A DNA stretch of 64,000 nucleotides from Marinomonas sargassi (GCF_025716875.1 NZ_JAOVZB010000003.1:248001-312000), one strand, 5' to 3'; numbered from the stretch's first letter, positions 20,722 through 30,142 are shown. Program-made: numbers and translations. Notes: generated by a model not told the origin, from the sequence alone.

Positions 20722-23163
20722 TTACTTTTCTGACTTTTTAGTCTTTTCTTCAGATTCTTCCGCCTCGTCTTCATCTTCGCTCTCGTCTTCACCCAATTTA
20801 GAAATCTCTTCTAAACGCTGAATCACTTTTGCTGAAAGAGTACCTTCTGGGTATTCTCCTTCATCATTAGCGACACCTGGCTCGACTCCAGTTAGAAGGT
20901 GCAATGCCTCATCCGCTGTAGAGATGGCATAAACATGAAACATCCCATCTTTTACAGCATCAAGAATATCGTCATTGAGGATCAAATTATTAGCGTTAGA
21001 TTTGGGAACAATAACCCCTTGAGTGCCAGTTAAACCGCGAGCACGACAAACATTAAAGAAACCTTCAATTTTCTCGTTTACGCCACCAATTGCTTGCACT
21101 TCACCATACTGATTAAGGGAACCTGTAATCGCTAAGTCTTGTCTTAGAGGAACTTGCACTAAGGCAGACAGAAGGCAACAAAGCTCAGCCGTTGAAGCAC
21201 TATCACCATCCACATAGCCATAGCTTTGTTCCATGGCAATAGAAGCAGATATATCAAGCGGGTAACGCTGGGCATACTTATTCCCCAAATAGCCAGACAA
21301 GATCAATACACCTTTGGAGTGTATATTTTGGCCAAGATTGGATTCACGTTCGATGTCGATGATACCTTTACCACCTGGGTAAACGGTCGTTGAAATGCGG
21401 GCAGGCGCACCGAAACTACTATCACCGATCTGCATAACAGTAAGGCCATTTATCTTACCAACCGCATGACCATCACTTTCTAGTAGTACCGTTCCTTCTA
21501 ATATTTCTTCAATAATCCGCTCACTGACTCGGCCGGTACGATGTTTTTTCGCAGCCAAAGCGCGAGAAATATGTTGCTCAGTAATTAGTTCATCTTTGGC
21601 CATCTGACGAACAAAATCCGCTTCACCTAGCAACTCAAATACATCACCAATTTTAGCGGTCATTTCCCTCTGATGTTCCGCTAAGCGGCTACTGTATTCG
21701 ATTAGAGATGCGACTCCACCACGGGTTACATTGGCGTATTCTTCTTTGTCAATGCGATCTTTCATGAGGCGAGCAAAAGAAAGCTCAGATTCTTTAGAGC
21801 GTTTTAATGTGTCGTCAAAGTCCACCAAAACACGAAACATTTCTTGGAAATCTGGATCAGCATCTTGCAATAGATAATAAATATCCCTTGCCCCTATCAA
21901 CACCACTTTAACCTGCAAGGGTAGGTCTTGGGGTGACAGTGTCATGGTATTCATCATTCCAAGGTCGGCATAAGGGTGTTCGATTTTTAACGTTTTGCTT
22001 TTCAGGGCGCGCTTAAGTGCTTCCCACAAATAATGATCTGTTAGCAACTTTTCGGCATCAAGAATGAGATAACCGCCATTGGCAGCGTGCAAGCTACCGG
22101 AACGAATAAGGCGGTAATTAGTGATCAACATACCTTGATCACTACTGTGCTCCACATGCCCAAATAGATTCCTGTAAGTTGGGTGAGGTTCATAAATAAC
22201 CGGCTGCCCTTCATTGTCGTTGTGCTTGATGGCAATGTTCGGTAAATACAGGTCTTCATATAATTGACGGCGACCAATTTCATCACGGTTTTCAGAGGCT
22301 TTATCGTCCGCCATTTGGTCAATAATGGTAGTGTCTAAATCTGTTCTTAATGAAGCAAGAAAGGCTGAAATATCCGCATCGTCTTTGTATTTTTCAAACA
22401 AACCTGACATCAAAGGTTCAACCGCTTCCTTGACTGTGTCTAAATTCAACTGACGAAGCAGATCATAGGTAGCTCTCTTCCACTGAGGAAGAGCCAAAAG
22501 CTCTTCGTTCAATAAACTCTCTAGGGCCGATACCCCTTCTTGAAAGGCATCTCGTTCTTCATCGGATAAGGCTGCAAATTCGTTTTCTTCTAATGCCTTC
22601 CCCTCTTTCATAGGAGCAAAGCTAACAGAGGATGCGTCGCGGAACATAGCCACGCCGATTTTCACAGAGGCCTTTTCCACTTTATTAATAGCCGCTTCGT
22701 ACTGCTCATTAAAAGCACGATCAATCAAACTTTTCTGCTGCTGATAAGTCGGGTTTTCAAACGCTGCTGGAAAGGTTCCCATCAAGCCATCAATAAGAGT
22801 TCTAATTTCGCTCTCAAAAACATTGGCTAAACCTGGAGCAAACTCTAATGCTTTAGGTCTATGGCTTTCCGTAAAATTATTAACATAGGCCCACTCGTTC
22901 GGAGCTGATCGGCGTTTCGCTTCACTTCTTAGATAATTAAGAATATAAGATGATCGCCCTGTACCCGAATCTCCCATAGCAAAGACGTTATATCCGGGGC
23001 GCTGCATAGCAACACCAAACTGAATGGCCTCTACAGCACGCTCTTGGCCTAAAATGCCGCTTAAGGCATCAATATCATTAAGAGTATCGAAAGGTAAATG
23101 TTCGTCAGGAATTTTAGCGGATAACGCTTGATAAGGTAGCGGAGTAACCATGTTTGTCATCAA
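20722..23163 (-). CDS. Lon-like AAA+ serine protease (LonB/YcbZ type)
   Basis: The 813-residue protein has an N-terminal AAA-type segment, a long helical insert and a C-terminal Lon protease domain. The catalytic dyad is S655 (GDSAS) and K698 (NEKIEGF), 43 apart as in classical Lon. The Walker A motif is GDSGTGRSS (about 64-72), with Arg replacing the usual Lys; I believe this is common in this subfamily, but ATP use is uncertain. A highly acidic tail (about 790-810) ends the protein. Its substrates are unknown. AAGGAAAG precedes the start; ATGs at codons 1, 2 and 5 compete. Confidence 0.9.
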   Translation of the reverse strand: MMTNMVTPLPYQALSAKIPDEHLPFDTLNDIDALSGILGQERAVEAIQFGVAMQRPGYNVFAMGDSGTGRSSYILNYLRSEAKRRSAPNEWAYVNNFTESHRPKALEFAPGLANVFESEIRTLIDGLMGTFPAAFENPTYQQQKSLIDRAFNEQYEAAINKVEKASVKIGVAMFRDASSVSFAPMKEGKALEENEFAALSDEERDAFQEGVSALESLLNEELLALPQWKRATYDLLRQLNLDTVKEAVEPLMSGLFEKYKDDADISAFLASLRTDLDTTIIDQMADDKASENRDEIGRRQLYEDLYLPNIAIKHNDNEGQPVIYEPHPTYRNLFGHVEHSSDQGMLITNYRLIRSGSLHAANGGYLILDAEKLLTDHYLWEALKRALKSKTLKIEHPYADLGMMNTMTLSPQDLPLQVKVVLIGARDIYYLLQDADPDFQEMFRVLVDFDDTLKRSKESELSFARLMKDRIDKEEYANVTRGGVASLIEYSSRLAEHQREMTAKIGDVFELLGEADFVRQMAKDELITEQHISRALAAKKHRTGRVSERIIEEILEGTVLLESDGHAVGKINGLTVMQIGDSSFGAPARISTTVYPGGKGIIDIERESNLGQNIHSKGVLILSGYLGNKYAQRYPLDISASIAMEQSYGYVDGDSASTAELCCLLSALVQVPLRQDLAITGSLNQYGEVQAIGGVNEKIEGFFNVCRARGLTGTQGVIVPKSNANNLILNDDILDAVKDGMFHVYAISTADEALHLLTGVEPGVANDEGEYPEGTLSAKVIQRLEEISKLGEDESEDEDEAEESEEKTKKSEK

Positions 23164-23322
23164 TGACTTTCCTTATGTTAAACAAGCCAAAAGCAAATAG
23201 AGGGTGGCTTGGAGAAGAAGCAAACCTTCTCTTATATATTGTTTCATTTTTAAGATACTTTGAGGCTAACACTCTACCCCTGTAAAACCTAGGCAGTGAG
23301 AGAAAAACTCTTCAATCTCACC

Positions 23323-24126
23323 TTAATTTAATGCCAATTGATTCTCAGGATTCGCTCGATTAAAGACTCTGTGAAAATTTTCAGCGGTCGCCTCGAGTAA
23401 TTCTTCATATCGAATACTTTTTAAATCTGCCACATATTGAGCAACATCAGACACGTATTTAGGTTCGTTCTTTTTGCCCCTATGAGGAACAGGAGCAAGA
23501 TACGGAGAGTCCGTTTCCACTATCAAGGATTCTAATGGCAGCTTACGCACTGTGTCTTTTAATTCTTGCGCTGCTTTAAAAGTCACAATCCCTGAAATGG
23601 AAATCAAGTAGTTTTCATCCAAGGCTTTTTTAGCCATGTCGTAATCTTCGGTAAAGCAATGCAATACACCAGCAGAATCAGAATTACCGTGTTTTCTGAT
23701 TAAATCCAAGGTGTCTTCTTTAGCTTGCCTAGTGTGGACAATGACAGGTAAACCTAACTTGCCAGCTACTTTTAAATGCTCAGCAAAGCTAACTTTTTGA
23801 GCTTCATGAATGATTGGGGATTCTTCATAGAAATAGTCTAAACCCGTCTCACCTATGGCAATAACCTTAGTGTTTTGAGCGCGCTCAAAAAGATCATCCC
23901 CATTGGTAATTAGACCTTCTGTTTGTAAAGGATGAACACCGCAGCTTGCGTATATACCGTCGTACTGTGTGAAGGCCAAGATGTCGTCCATCTTTTTTAG
24001 ATCCACGGAAATAGTCAGAAGCTGACGAACCCCTTTCTCGTAAGCGCCGTTAAGCACGGCCTTAATATCATTATCGTAAGGGGCCAAATCCAGCATATCC
24101 AGATGGCAATGGGTATCAATTAACAT
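23323..24126 (-). CDS. tatD: TatD family metal-dependent hydrolase/DNase
   Basis: The 267-residue TIM barrel has DTHCHLDM (metal-binding His pair), GETGLDY, VHTRQA, HCFTE and ETDSPYLAP, the full TatD/YcfH set. Family members are 3'-5' DNases. It lies 6 bases after holB at the end of the pabC-mltG-tmk-holB-tatD operon. By position it is the YcfH-like member; no pilZ gene lies between holB and it, unlike in Pseudomonas. Confidence 0.92.
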   Translation of the reverse strand: MLIDTHCHLDMLDLAPYDNDIKAVLNGAYEKGVRQLLTISVDLKKMDDILAFTQYDGIYASCGVHPLQTEGLITNGDDLFERAQNTKVIAIGETGLDYFYEESPIIHEAQKVSFAEHLKVAGKLGLPVIVHTRQAKEDTLDLIRKHGNSDSAGVLHCFTEDYDMAKKALDENYLISISGIVTFKAAQELKDTVRKLPLESLIVETDSPYLAPVPHRGKKNEPKYVSDVAQYVADLKSIRYEELLEATAENFHRVFNRANPENQLALN

Positions 24127-24132
24127 AAAGCG

Positions 24133-25068
24133 TTACCACTGATTCAATTCGTATGTAAGTTGCATAATGGGGTTTAAATTTGTTTTTTGAAGGTCTTCTT
24201 TCAATTGTTGTAGAGCGGTGTAGCGCACCATAAGACCCTGAATACTGATTCGAGATATTAGGATTGGATAGACTTCCTGCAAAGCGGACTCAAGATTCCC
24301 ACCTGCGGAATGAAGAATGCATTGATGTAAAATTGCCCCTAGTCCATTTGTGTAATCTTCAATATTACTGGTATCCACACCTTTTAAGACATCACTAACA
24401 CTCATTCTACCTTGTAACAGTTCGACAAGCTTAGACGGTAAATCAGCATATAAAGACACCTTACCTTGCTGCTGCAGACTCAGTAATCGAAAAGGCTGTG
24501 TGGTTAACCAAAACAAATTCTGTAATTCACTATGCTCAGGAAGCTGCGACAACCAAGCCTGAACATCACTAAGGCTTGGGGTTGGAATACTGACCAACAA
24601 ACAACGACTACGAATGGTGGGCAAAAGGCTTTTTGACTGTGATGTTGTTAAAATGAAAAAAGTATTTTCAGCAGGCTCTTCAAGGGCTTTCAACAAAGCA
24701 TTTGCCGCATTCACATTCATTTCTTCTGCGTGGGTTATCAGAGTAATTTTACTTTTCCCGACCTGAGGCTTTTGACTAATTTTTTGAACTAGGCTTCGCA
24801 CTTGGTCGACTTTTATTGTGCCATTTTCACCATCCAAAACTCGATAATCTGGATGTGTCTCTGCATTCATCAACTCACATGAATGGCAGACGCCACAAGC
24901 AATTCCTTGATCGCTTTCACACATTAAGTCTTTAACCATTTCATGTGCTAAAGACTCCTGACCAACACCATCAGCGCCCGTAATAAGCAAAGCGTGCGAT
25001 AAGGCATTGCCTTTTTTCAAAGTCTGAACTTGCTGTAAACAAGGCTTTAACCATTCCGCCAGCATCAT
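24133..25068 (-). CDS. holB: DNA polymerase III subunit delta prime
   Basis: Delta prime is part of the clamp loader. The 311-residue protein shows a degenerate P-loop (GADGVGQES), a four-cysteine zinc site (C50, C58, C61, C64), and SRC-type IRSRCLLVSIP. The lost P-loop lysine is expected because delta prime does not hydrolyse ATP. The start overlaps the tmk stop by 4 bases, so translation is probably coupled. Confidence 0.95.
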   Translation of the reverse strand: MMLAEWLKPCLQQVQTLKKGNALSHALLITGADGVGQESLAHEMVKDLMCESDQGIACGVCHSCELMNAETHPDYRVLDGENGTIKVDQVRSLVQKISQKPQVGKSKITLITHAEEMNVNAANALLKALEEPAENTFFILTTSQSKSLLPTIRSRCLLVSIPTPSLSDVQAWLSQLPEHSELQNLFWLTTQPFRLLSLQQQGKVSLYADLPSKLVELLQGRMSVSDVLKGVDTSNIEDYTNGLGAILHQCILHSAGGNLESALQEVYPILISRISIQGLMVRYTALQQLKEDLQKTNLNPIMQLTYELNQW

Positions 25069-25706
25069 TCAGCTTCACCTGCCCACGCATGGTTCAACGC
25101 CATTAACTGGGACTCTATCTGAGCCTTTACTTCATTCAAAGTCAAACTGGCATCTATTACTTTAATTCTATCTGAGTCTACTCTAGCACGCTCCAAGAAG
25201 CCTTCTCTAACCTTCTCGTGAAAAGCAATGGACTCATTATCCAAACGATCCTGCTGCTTTCTCTGGGCTACTCGCTGCTGACCTTGCTGTACAGAAATAT
25301 CTAATAATAACGTCGCATCAGGTTTATTATCACCAACCACCCACGCGCTTAGTTGATCTATTACCGATACATCACCACCACGAGCTTTGCCTTGGTATAC
25401 ATAGCTCGAATCTAAAAATCGATCGCTAATCACCCAAATACCCTTATCAAGGGCTGGTTGGATTTTTTCAGCTAAATGCTGTGCTCGTGCAGCAAAGACC
25501 AAAAGCAGCTCTGTGGTGTCGTTTACCTTTTCATCTCGGGAAGCTAAGACTAATTGCCGAATCTCTTCGGCCAAGGGCGTACCACCCGGCTCCCTTGTCA
25601 TCAGATATGGAATATCATGAGATTCTAACCACTCTTGTATGAAGTTAATCGCCGTGGTTTTACCACTCCCTTCACCACCTTCGAGTGAAATAAATTTGCC
25701 TCTCAT
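25065..25706 (-). CDS. tmk: Thymidylate kinase
   Basis: Tmk phosphorylates dTMP to dTDP. The P-loop GGEGSGKTT, the TREPGGTPLAEEIR segment and SDRFLDSSYVYQG are all present in 213 residues. It sits between mltG (9 bases upstream) and holB (4-base overlap). Confidence 0.97.
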   Translation of the reverse strand: MRGKFISLEGGEGSGKTTAINFIQEWLESHDIPYLMTREPGGTPLAEEIRQLVLASRDEKVNDTTELLLVFAARAQHLAEKIQPALDKGIWVISDRFLDSSYVYQGKARGGDVSVIDQLSAWVVGDNKPDATLLLDISVQQGQQRVAQRKQQDRLDNESIAFHEKVREGFLERARVDSDRIKVIDASLTLNEVKAQIESQLMALNHAWAGEAE

Positions 25707-25715
25707 ACCCTACCT

Positions 25716-26747
25716 CTAATTAGTAACTTCTGGCGTTGAACGATAATCCGTTCTTCGCTTGAACTGGTACTCTTTAACCGCTGCATTATGCGCTTTTAAC
25801 GTATTTGAAAATGCATGGGTACCATCCCCTTTAGCAACAAAATAAAGCGCTTTTGTTTCGCCCGGGTTCAAGGCCGCAAAAATAGCTTCTTTCCCTACAT
25901 TAGCAATCGGGGTCGGCGGTAAGCCAGAAATTCGATAGGTATTGTATGGGGTGTAATCTTTTAAGTGCTTACGGGTTATATTGCCATTATAAGAGTCACC
26001 AAGACCATATATCACGGTTGGATCTGTTTGTAGGCGCATTCTTTTTTCTAAACGGCTAATAAAAACACGAGAAATCAATGGACGTTCAGCCGCCGCCCCT
26101 GTTTCTTTTTCAATGATAGATGCCATTATTAAGGCTTCATAGGGGCTTTTGTATGGTAAGCCTTTCACCTTAGATTGCCATAATTCCTCTAGCGTAGACA
26201 CCAACAGAGCATTAGCATGCTTTAGTATGCTGACATCCGTATCACCATCACGGTAGCTGTAAGTATTCGCAAAGAAACGCCCTTCAGCATGGGGAACGGA
26301 GAGGTTTAAACGTGTAGCAATTTCCTCATTAGATAGACCTTGCAGGGTCATTTCAATATTACCCTTAGCAGCCATAGCCTGCAGAAACTCTTGCGTCGTT
26401 TTACCTTCTAAAAGTGTCACCGAATAGGTTATGGACTTACCCGAATCAAACAAGGCCATGACATCCAACAATGTCATATCTGGTTCTAGAGCATACTCGC
26501 CCACTTTAGGCGATAACTGAGGGTTCAGCTTAGCTGCAAGTCGAGTCAAGAACGGATATTGAATATAGCCCTCAGCATGCAAAGCCTGACCTAAACTATA
26601 AAAGGTATCACCAGAGTTCACTTCAAACTTACTATTAGTTTCAAGATTCATGGGGGACGTCATAGAACCATATAAATACCATGCCGCAAGCGCCAATAAA
26701 GTAAGCCCCATCAACGCGAGCCTAAAACACCATTTAACGAATCGCAT
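25716..26747 (-). CDS. mltG: Endolytic murein transglycosylase
   Basis: MltG (YceG) cleaves nascent glycan strands at the inner membrane and helps terminate peptidoglycan chains. The 343-residue protein has one N-terminal transmembrane helix, a LysM-like subdomain (SGDTFYSLGQAL) and the catalytic YceG domain with IIEKETG and the LQTDPTVIYG block. I chose the ATG at 26747 because AAGGAAG lies 4 bases upstream; an ATG at 26771 would overlap pabC by 38 bases. The chosen start overlaps pabC by 14. Confidence 0.94.
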   Translation of the reverse strand: MRFVKWCFRLALMGLTLLALAAWYLYGSMTSPMNLETNSKFEVNSGDTFYSLGQALHAEGYIQYPFLTRLAAKLNPQLSPKVGEYALEPDMTLLDVMALFDSGKSITYSVTLLEGKTTQEFLQAMAAKGNIEMTLQGLSNEEIATRLNLSVPHAEGRFFANTYSYRDGDTDVSILKHANALLVSTLEELWQSKVKGLPYKSPYEALIMASIIEKETGAAAERPLISRVFISRLEKRMRLQTDPTVIYGLGDSYNGNITRKHLKDYTPYNTYRISGLPPTPIANVGKEAIFAALNPGETKALYFVAKGDGTHAFSNTLKAHNAAVKEYQFKRRTDYRSTPEVTN

Positions 26748-27558
26748 TTTCTTCCTTTTTTTGTATTTCATGCTGCAAAGCTTTGGTTAAAGAGCCATAT
26801 ACAAATGCAGTATCTGCAATATTTATCACTGGCACTATCTTCATTAAACTATTAGTAATAAAGACTTCATCTGCAGACAAAACGTCATTTAGCTTAAAGC
26901 TACCCAACTGTACGTCGCCATCAAAGTGTTCAATAATTTGTTTTCTATAGGTTCCTTCAACACCAGAAAACTCGAGAGACGGTGTATAGATTTTGCCACC
27001 CTTAAACCAAAAAATATTACTTTGAATGCACTCAATCACGTCACCCTTATCGTCCAACATAATGGCTTCGAAGTCAGAATCACTTAAGTGTTGTTTTGCC
27101 AAAACATTTTCTAAGCGATTCAAGTGTTTAATGCCAGCCAAAAAACGATTAGAAGACACCGTAACTGGTGATATAGACAAGGACACACCTTGCTGCTGTT
27201 GAAGAGAGTAATCAGGGCAAGGCAAGATACCAATACAGACAGTATGAGAAGGCTCTTCTGGTGGCAAATAACCTCGACCACCCTCACCACGTGTGACAAT
27301 AATTTTTACAACTGAGTCAACACTGACAAGAGGCAAAATATCAGATAATAAAAAGTCCTCTAATTCTTGCTTTCGTTGGGGACTCAACGACATACCTAAC
27401 TTGTTTAAGCCTTTGTAAAGTCGAGCCAGATGGTTATCTAATTGAAGAAGCGACACAGGAGTCGCATGAATAGTCTCGAAAACACCATCCCCATAAGCTA
27501 AGCCGCGATCAGCAGGCGAAATAGCATCATCCACTATGTAATTAACAAACCAAGTCAT
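26734..27558 (-). CDS. pabC: Aminodeoxychorismate lyase
   Basis: PabC releases p-aminobenzoate from aminodeoxychorismate for folate synthesis. The 274-residue fold-type IV PLP enzyme has the cofactor lysine at K144 (GIKHLNRLEN), DRGLAYGDGVFET at the start and the NIFWFKGG segment. It is the first gene of the pabC-mltG-tmk-holB-tatD set. Branched-chain aminotransferases share the fold, but context and length favour PabC. Confidence 0.93.
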   Translation of the reverse strand: MTWFVNYIVDDAISPADRGLAYGDGVFETIHATPVSLLQLDNHLARLYKGLNKLGMSLSPQRKQELEDFLLSDILPLVSVDSVVKIIVTRGEGGRGYLPPEEPSHTVCIGILPCPDYSLQQQQGVSLSISPVTVSSNRFLAGIKHLNRLENVLAKQHLSDSDFEAIMLDDKGDVIECIQSNIFWFKGGKIYTPSLEFSGVEGTYRKQIIEHFDGDVQLGSFKLNDVLSADEVFITNSLMKIVPVINIADTAFVYGSLTKALQHEIQKKEENAIR

Positions 27559-27863
27559 GGTGAAAAACTCAATAAAATATGGCCGTTATGATAACGCAAA
27601 AACGAATGTCATCACATAGGCAGTCAACTCCATATTAATCAAGCCAATGGCTTATCAACTGCTGACTCATTGAAGCTAGATGATTCAGCAACAAGCTATC
27701 GACACAAATTCTCCCTACTTATTATTACTAGCTAAGTTAAAACACTACCTCACCCCATAAATAACAAAATATTATCATTACAAAAACTAATGATAATTTA
27801 ATTTGATCAATTAAAAAAATTAAGATCACCTCATTACCTAACCCACTATTTTTGGAGAGACAT
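27559..27863. promoter_or_regulatory. Intergenic region with a 10-bp inverted repeat upstream of the VOC gene
   Basis: This 305-base stretch holds the promoters of two divergent genes. ATTATCATTA (27771-27780) pairs with TAATGATAAT (27788-27797) across 7 bases, a good candidate operator 67 bases before the VOC start. It is followed by a looser TGATC/GATCA pair. It loosely recalls a Fur box but does not fit the 7-1-7 pattern. No gene is seen here. Confidence 0.45.
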
Positions 27864-28349
27864 ATGAAAATGAATCACATTGGCTTAATGGTTGGCGATA
27901 TGAGTCAAGCTGTTGAGTTTTACACTAAGGTTCTTGGCTTAAGAGTCATCATGGATAAAACGAAGGTAATAGAAGAAAGAGAAAGCGCAATAGGTAAAAT
28001 GTGCATTGCCGTTTTCGGCGAGGGGTTTGAAGGATTCAATATCGCTCATTTAGTCACTACAGATGGTATAGGTGTTGAGCTGTTTGAAATGAAGAACCGT
28101 GAACAAAAGCACGAAGTTAACTTTTCACGAATCGGAATCTTTCATTTTTGCCTTCAATCCGATGACTTTGAAGCCGTTATACAAAAAACAGAGGAAATGG
28201 GCGGAAAAGTACGAATGGATATCATGAGGTATCACCCTGAAGACGACTCAAAACCGGCAAAAATGGTCTATCTAGAAGACCCTTTTGGTAACTTATTTGA
28301 GCTGTACTCACACTCCTATGAAGAAACCTACTCTTCAGAATACGAGTAA
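27864..28349 (+). CDS. VOC-superfamily (glyoxalase/dioxygenase-fold) protein
   Basis: The roughly 161-residue protein is a single vicinal-oxygen-chelate domain with two beta-alpha-beta repeats. Metal-binding candidates are present: His in MNHIGLMV, Glu in VELFEM, His in IFHFCLQ and Glu in NLFELY. Substrate is unknown: lactoylglutathione lyases, epimerases and dioxygenases share the fold. I chose the ATG at 27864, with GGAGAG just upstream; a second ATG lies two codons on. Confidence 0.8.
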   Translation: MKMNHIGLMVGDMSQAVEFYTKVLGLRVIMDKTKVIEERESAIGKMCIAVFGEGFEGFNIAHLVTTDGIGVELFEMKNREQKHEVNFSRIGIFHFCLQSDDFEAVIQKTEEMGGKVRMDIMRYHPEDDSKPAKMVYLEDPFGNLFELYSHSYEETYSSEYE

Positions 28350-28360
28350 TAAGCTAATCG

Positions 28361-28386
28361 GGAGTAGCTAATGCATTAGCTACTCC
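28361..28386. terminator. Perfect 26-bp palindrome between convergent genes
   Basis: The left half GGAGTAGCTAATG is the exact inverse of the right half. As RNA it gives a long stem on either strand. There is no strong T run, so it may terminate poorly or have another role. Confidence 0.5.
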
Positions 28387-28403
28387 ATTCAGCACAATTA
28401 AGC

Positions 28404-29297
28404 TCAAGATATTCCTAATATATTTTGAATTATCTCATTTAGCATTTTATAACGCGCAGGGAGAATACGGTTTTTCTTTTGAATTTGAAATAGTGGTTCA
28501 ATTACTGGTGTCTTAGGTTTAAAAACCGTCAAGAGGTCAGGTGAATGAAAACTTTTCACCGCTGTTAAAGGCATAACAGTGAAACCTAGACCTTTAGCAA
28601 CGGGTTGTAATATTTGGCCAATTTGATTAACAAAACCAGCTTGAGGCAAACCTTCTATTGCTAACTTTCTTAAGCTTGGCTCACCACACTGGGCAAAATA
28701 AAGGGGCAAGTAATGCTCAGCATCAGGATGGCCAATAAACCCCATCCCCGTTATTACTTTATAGATATCCATATCAACATCGACACTGCGGGAAAAAACT
28801 AAACACAGCTCTTCATGTCCGATTTCTTTCACATCAAAAAGGGCTGTATTTGGCAGCTCAGTGACGATACCAACATCGACTATACCCTCTCTAATATCAC
28901 TCAATATCCGATTCTGAGGAGCGGCTTTCAAACTAACCACTAACAAAGGATGCTTAACCTGCCAATCTAGTAACTTTGGATAAAGAGTTAATGCCAAAGC
29001 TCCTGAACAGGAGATGCTACAAACACCGCTGTAAGGGTCATCAAAAGACAACTTCTCAATTAGCTCACTCTCATTCTTTTCAAGCTGGCGAGCATAATCA
29101 AACACCAGCCTTCCTTGCTCGGTAAGATCAAACCCTTTTTTCTCCCTTGCAATAAGAGGGAAACCACAAGCTGATTCAAGCTTATTAATATGCTGACTCA
29201 CACCGGGCTGAGTCATAAAAAGCTTTTCCGCCGTCCGCGTAAAATGCCCTGTCTGAACCAGTACAACAAAAGTGTTTAACCAAATTGGGTTAAGCAT
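28404..29297 (-). CDS. LysR-type transcriptional regulator
   Basis: The 297-residue protein has the LysR winged helix-turn-helix (FTRTAEKLFMTQPGVSQHI) and a periplasmic-binding-protein-like effector domain. It does not lie divergent from a likely target; its downstream neighbour is the convergent VOC gene. Target and inducer cannot be read from the sequence. Confidence 0.92.
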   Translation of the reverse strand: MLNPIWLNTFVVLVQTGHFTRTAEKLFMTQPGVSQHINKLESACGFPLIAREKKGFDLTEQGRLVFDYARQLEKNESELIEKLSFDDPYSGVCSISCSGALALTLYPKLLDWQVKHPLLVVSLKAAPQNRILSDIREGIVDVGIVTELPNTALFDVKEIGHEELCLVFSRSVDVDMDIYKVITGMGFIGHPDAEHYLPLYFAQCGEPSLRKLAIEGLPQAGFVNQIGQILQPVAKGLGFTVMPLTAVKSFHSPDLLTVFKPKTPVIEPLFQIQKKNRILPARYKMLNEIIQNILGIS

Positions 29298-29487
29298 AAG
29301 GCCTCATTATTTGTAGTAACTCGCGCAAAAGAAATGATTCTAAACTTTGATGACAAATAGTTAAACGAAGATTTAATTCAGCATCAGAGCCCAACAGACA
29401 GGCAAGCTGAATTTAGAAACAGTAGAGCATATATAGAATTGTGATTAAAAGATGTGGATAAGGTAAAGCATGGGGGGTGAAAAGGAA

Positions 29488-29563
29488 TGGCGTCCCATAG
29501 GGGGTTCGAACCCCTGTTACCGCCGTGAAAGGGCGGTGTCCTAGGCCTCTAGACGAATGGGAC
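29488..29563 (-). tRNA. tRNA-Glu (UUC)
   Basis: A 76-base cloverleaf with the CCA end encoded, anticodon TTC in CCCTTTCACGG, T arm GGTTCGAACC and acceptor stem GTCCCAT. Identical in sequence to the other four Glu copies here. Confidence 0.97.
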
Positions 29564-29612
29564 ACAAATCAGTCAAACACTGACAATTTACTTATCAATC
29601 AAAACAAGTAAA

Positions 29613-29687
29613 TGGAGCGGGAAACGAGGCTCGAACTCGCGACCCCAACCTTGGCAAGGTTGTGCTCTACCACTGAGCTATTCCCGC
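29613..29687 (-). tRNA. tRNA-Gly (GCC)
   Basis: A 75-base tRNA with anticodon GCC in CCTTGCCAAGG, encoded CCA, and acceptor stem GCGGGAA. One base shorter in the D loop than the E. coli version. Confidence 0.97.
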
Positions 29688-29755
29688 AACACTCTTCCCC
29701 TACTCTATTCAGGAAAGATAACCAGCTGCTTTTTCAAAGCAACCAGTAAAAATAA

Positions 29756-29831
29756 TGGCGTCCCATAGGGGGTTCGAACCCCTGTTACCGCCGTGAAAGG
29801 GCGGTGTCCTAGGCCTCTAGACGAATGGGAC
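29756..29831 (-). tRNA. tRNA-Glu (UUC)
   Basis: Second Glu copy, identical to the one at 29488-29563, with CCA encoded. Confidence 0.97.
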
Positions 29832-29880
29832 ACAAATCAGTCAAACACTGACAATTTACTTATCAATCAAAACAAGTAAA

Positions 29881-29955
29881 TGGAGCGGGAAACGAGGCTC
29901 GAACTCGCGACCCCAACCTTGGCAAGGTTGTGCTCTACCACTGAGCTATTCCCGC
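29881..29955 (-). tRNA. tRNA-Gly (GCC)
   Basis: Second Gly copy, identical to the one at 29613-29687. Confidence 0.97.
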
Positions 29956-30022
29956 AACACTCTTCCCCTACTCTATTCAAGAAAGATAACCAGCTGCCTT
30001 TCAAAGCAACCCGTAAAAATAA

Positions 30023-30098
30023 TGGCGTCCCATAGGGGGTTCGAACCCCTGTTACCGCCGTGAAAGGGCGGTGTCCTAGGCCTCTAGACGAATGGGAC
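30023..30098 (-). tRNA. tRNA-Glu (UUC)
   Basis: Third Glu copy, identical. The 3' flank differs from the first two units, marking the edge of the tandem duplication. Confidence 0.97.
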
Positions 30099-30142
30099 AC
30101 AAAAAACACGTTTTATTCACTAAATATCACTTCAAATTAAAG

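Larger units (their letters stand above)
29488..30022 (-). repeat. Two nearly identical tRNA-Glu/tRNA-Gly units of about 267 bp
   Basis: The unit (tRNA-Glu, spacer, tRNA-Gly, spacer) occurs at 29488-29755 and again at 29756-30022. Even the spacers match apart from a few changes. This is recent tandem duplication or gene conversion. Confidence 0.9.

Noticed and set aside
27771..27815. Fur box upstream of the VOC gene
   Set aside because: The half-sites are TAATGATAAT-like but the spacing does not fit a 19-bp or 7-1-7 Fur site.
29867..30109. Open frame across the tRNA cluster
   Set aside because: It is made of tRNA sequence read in frame by chance.
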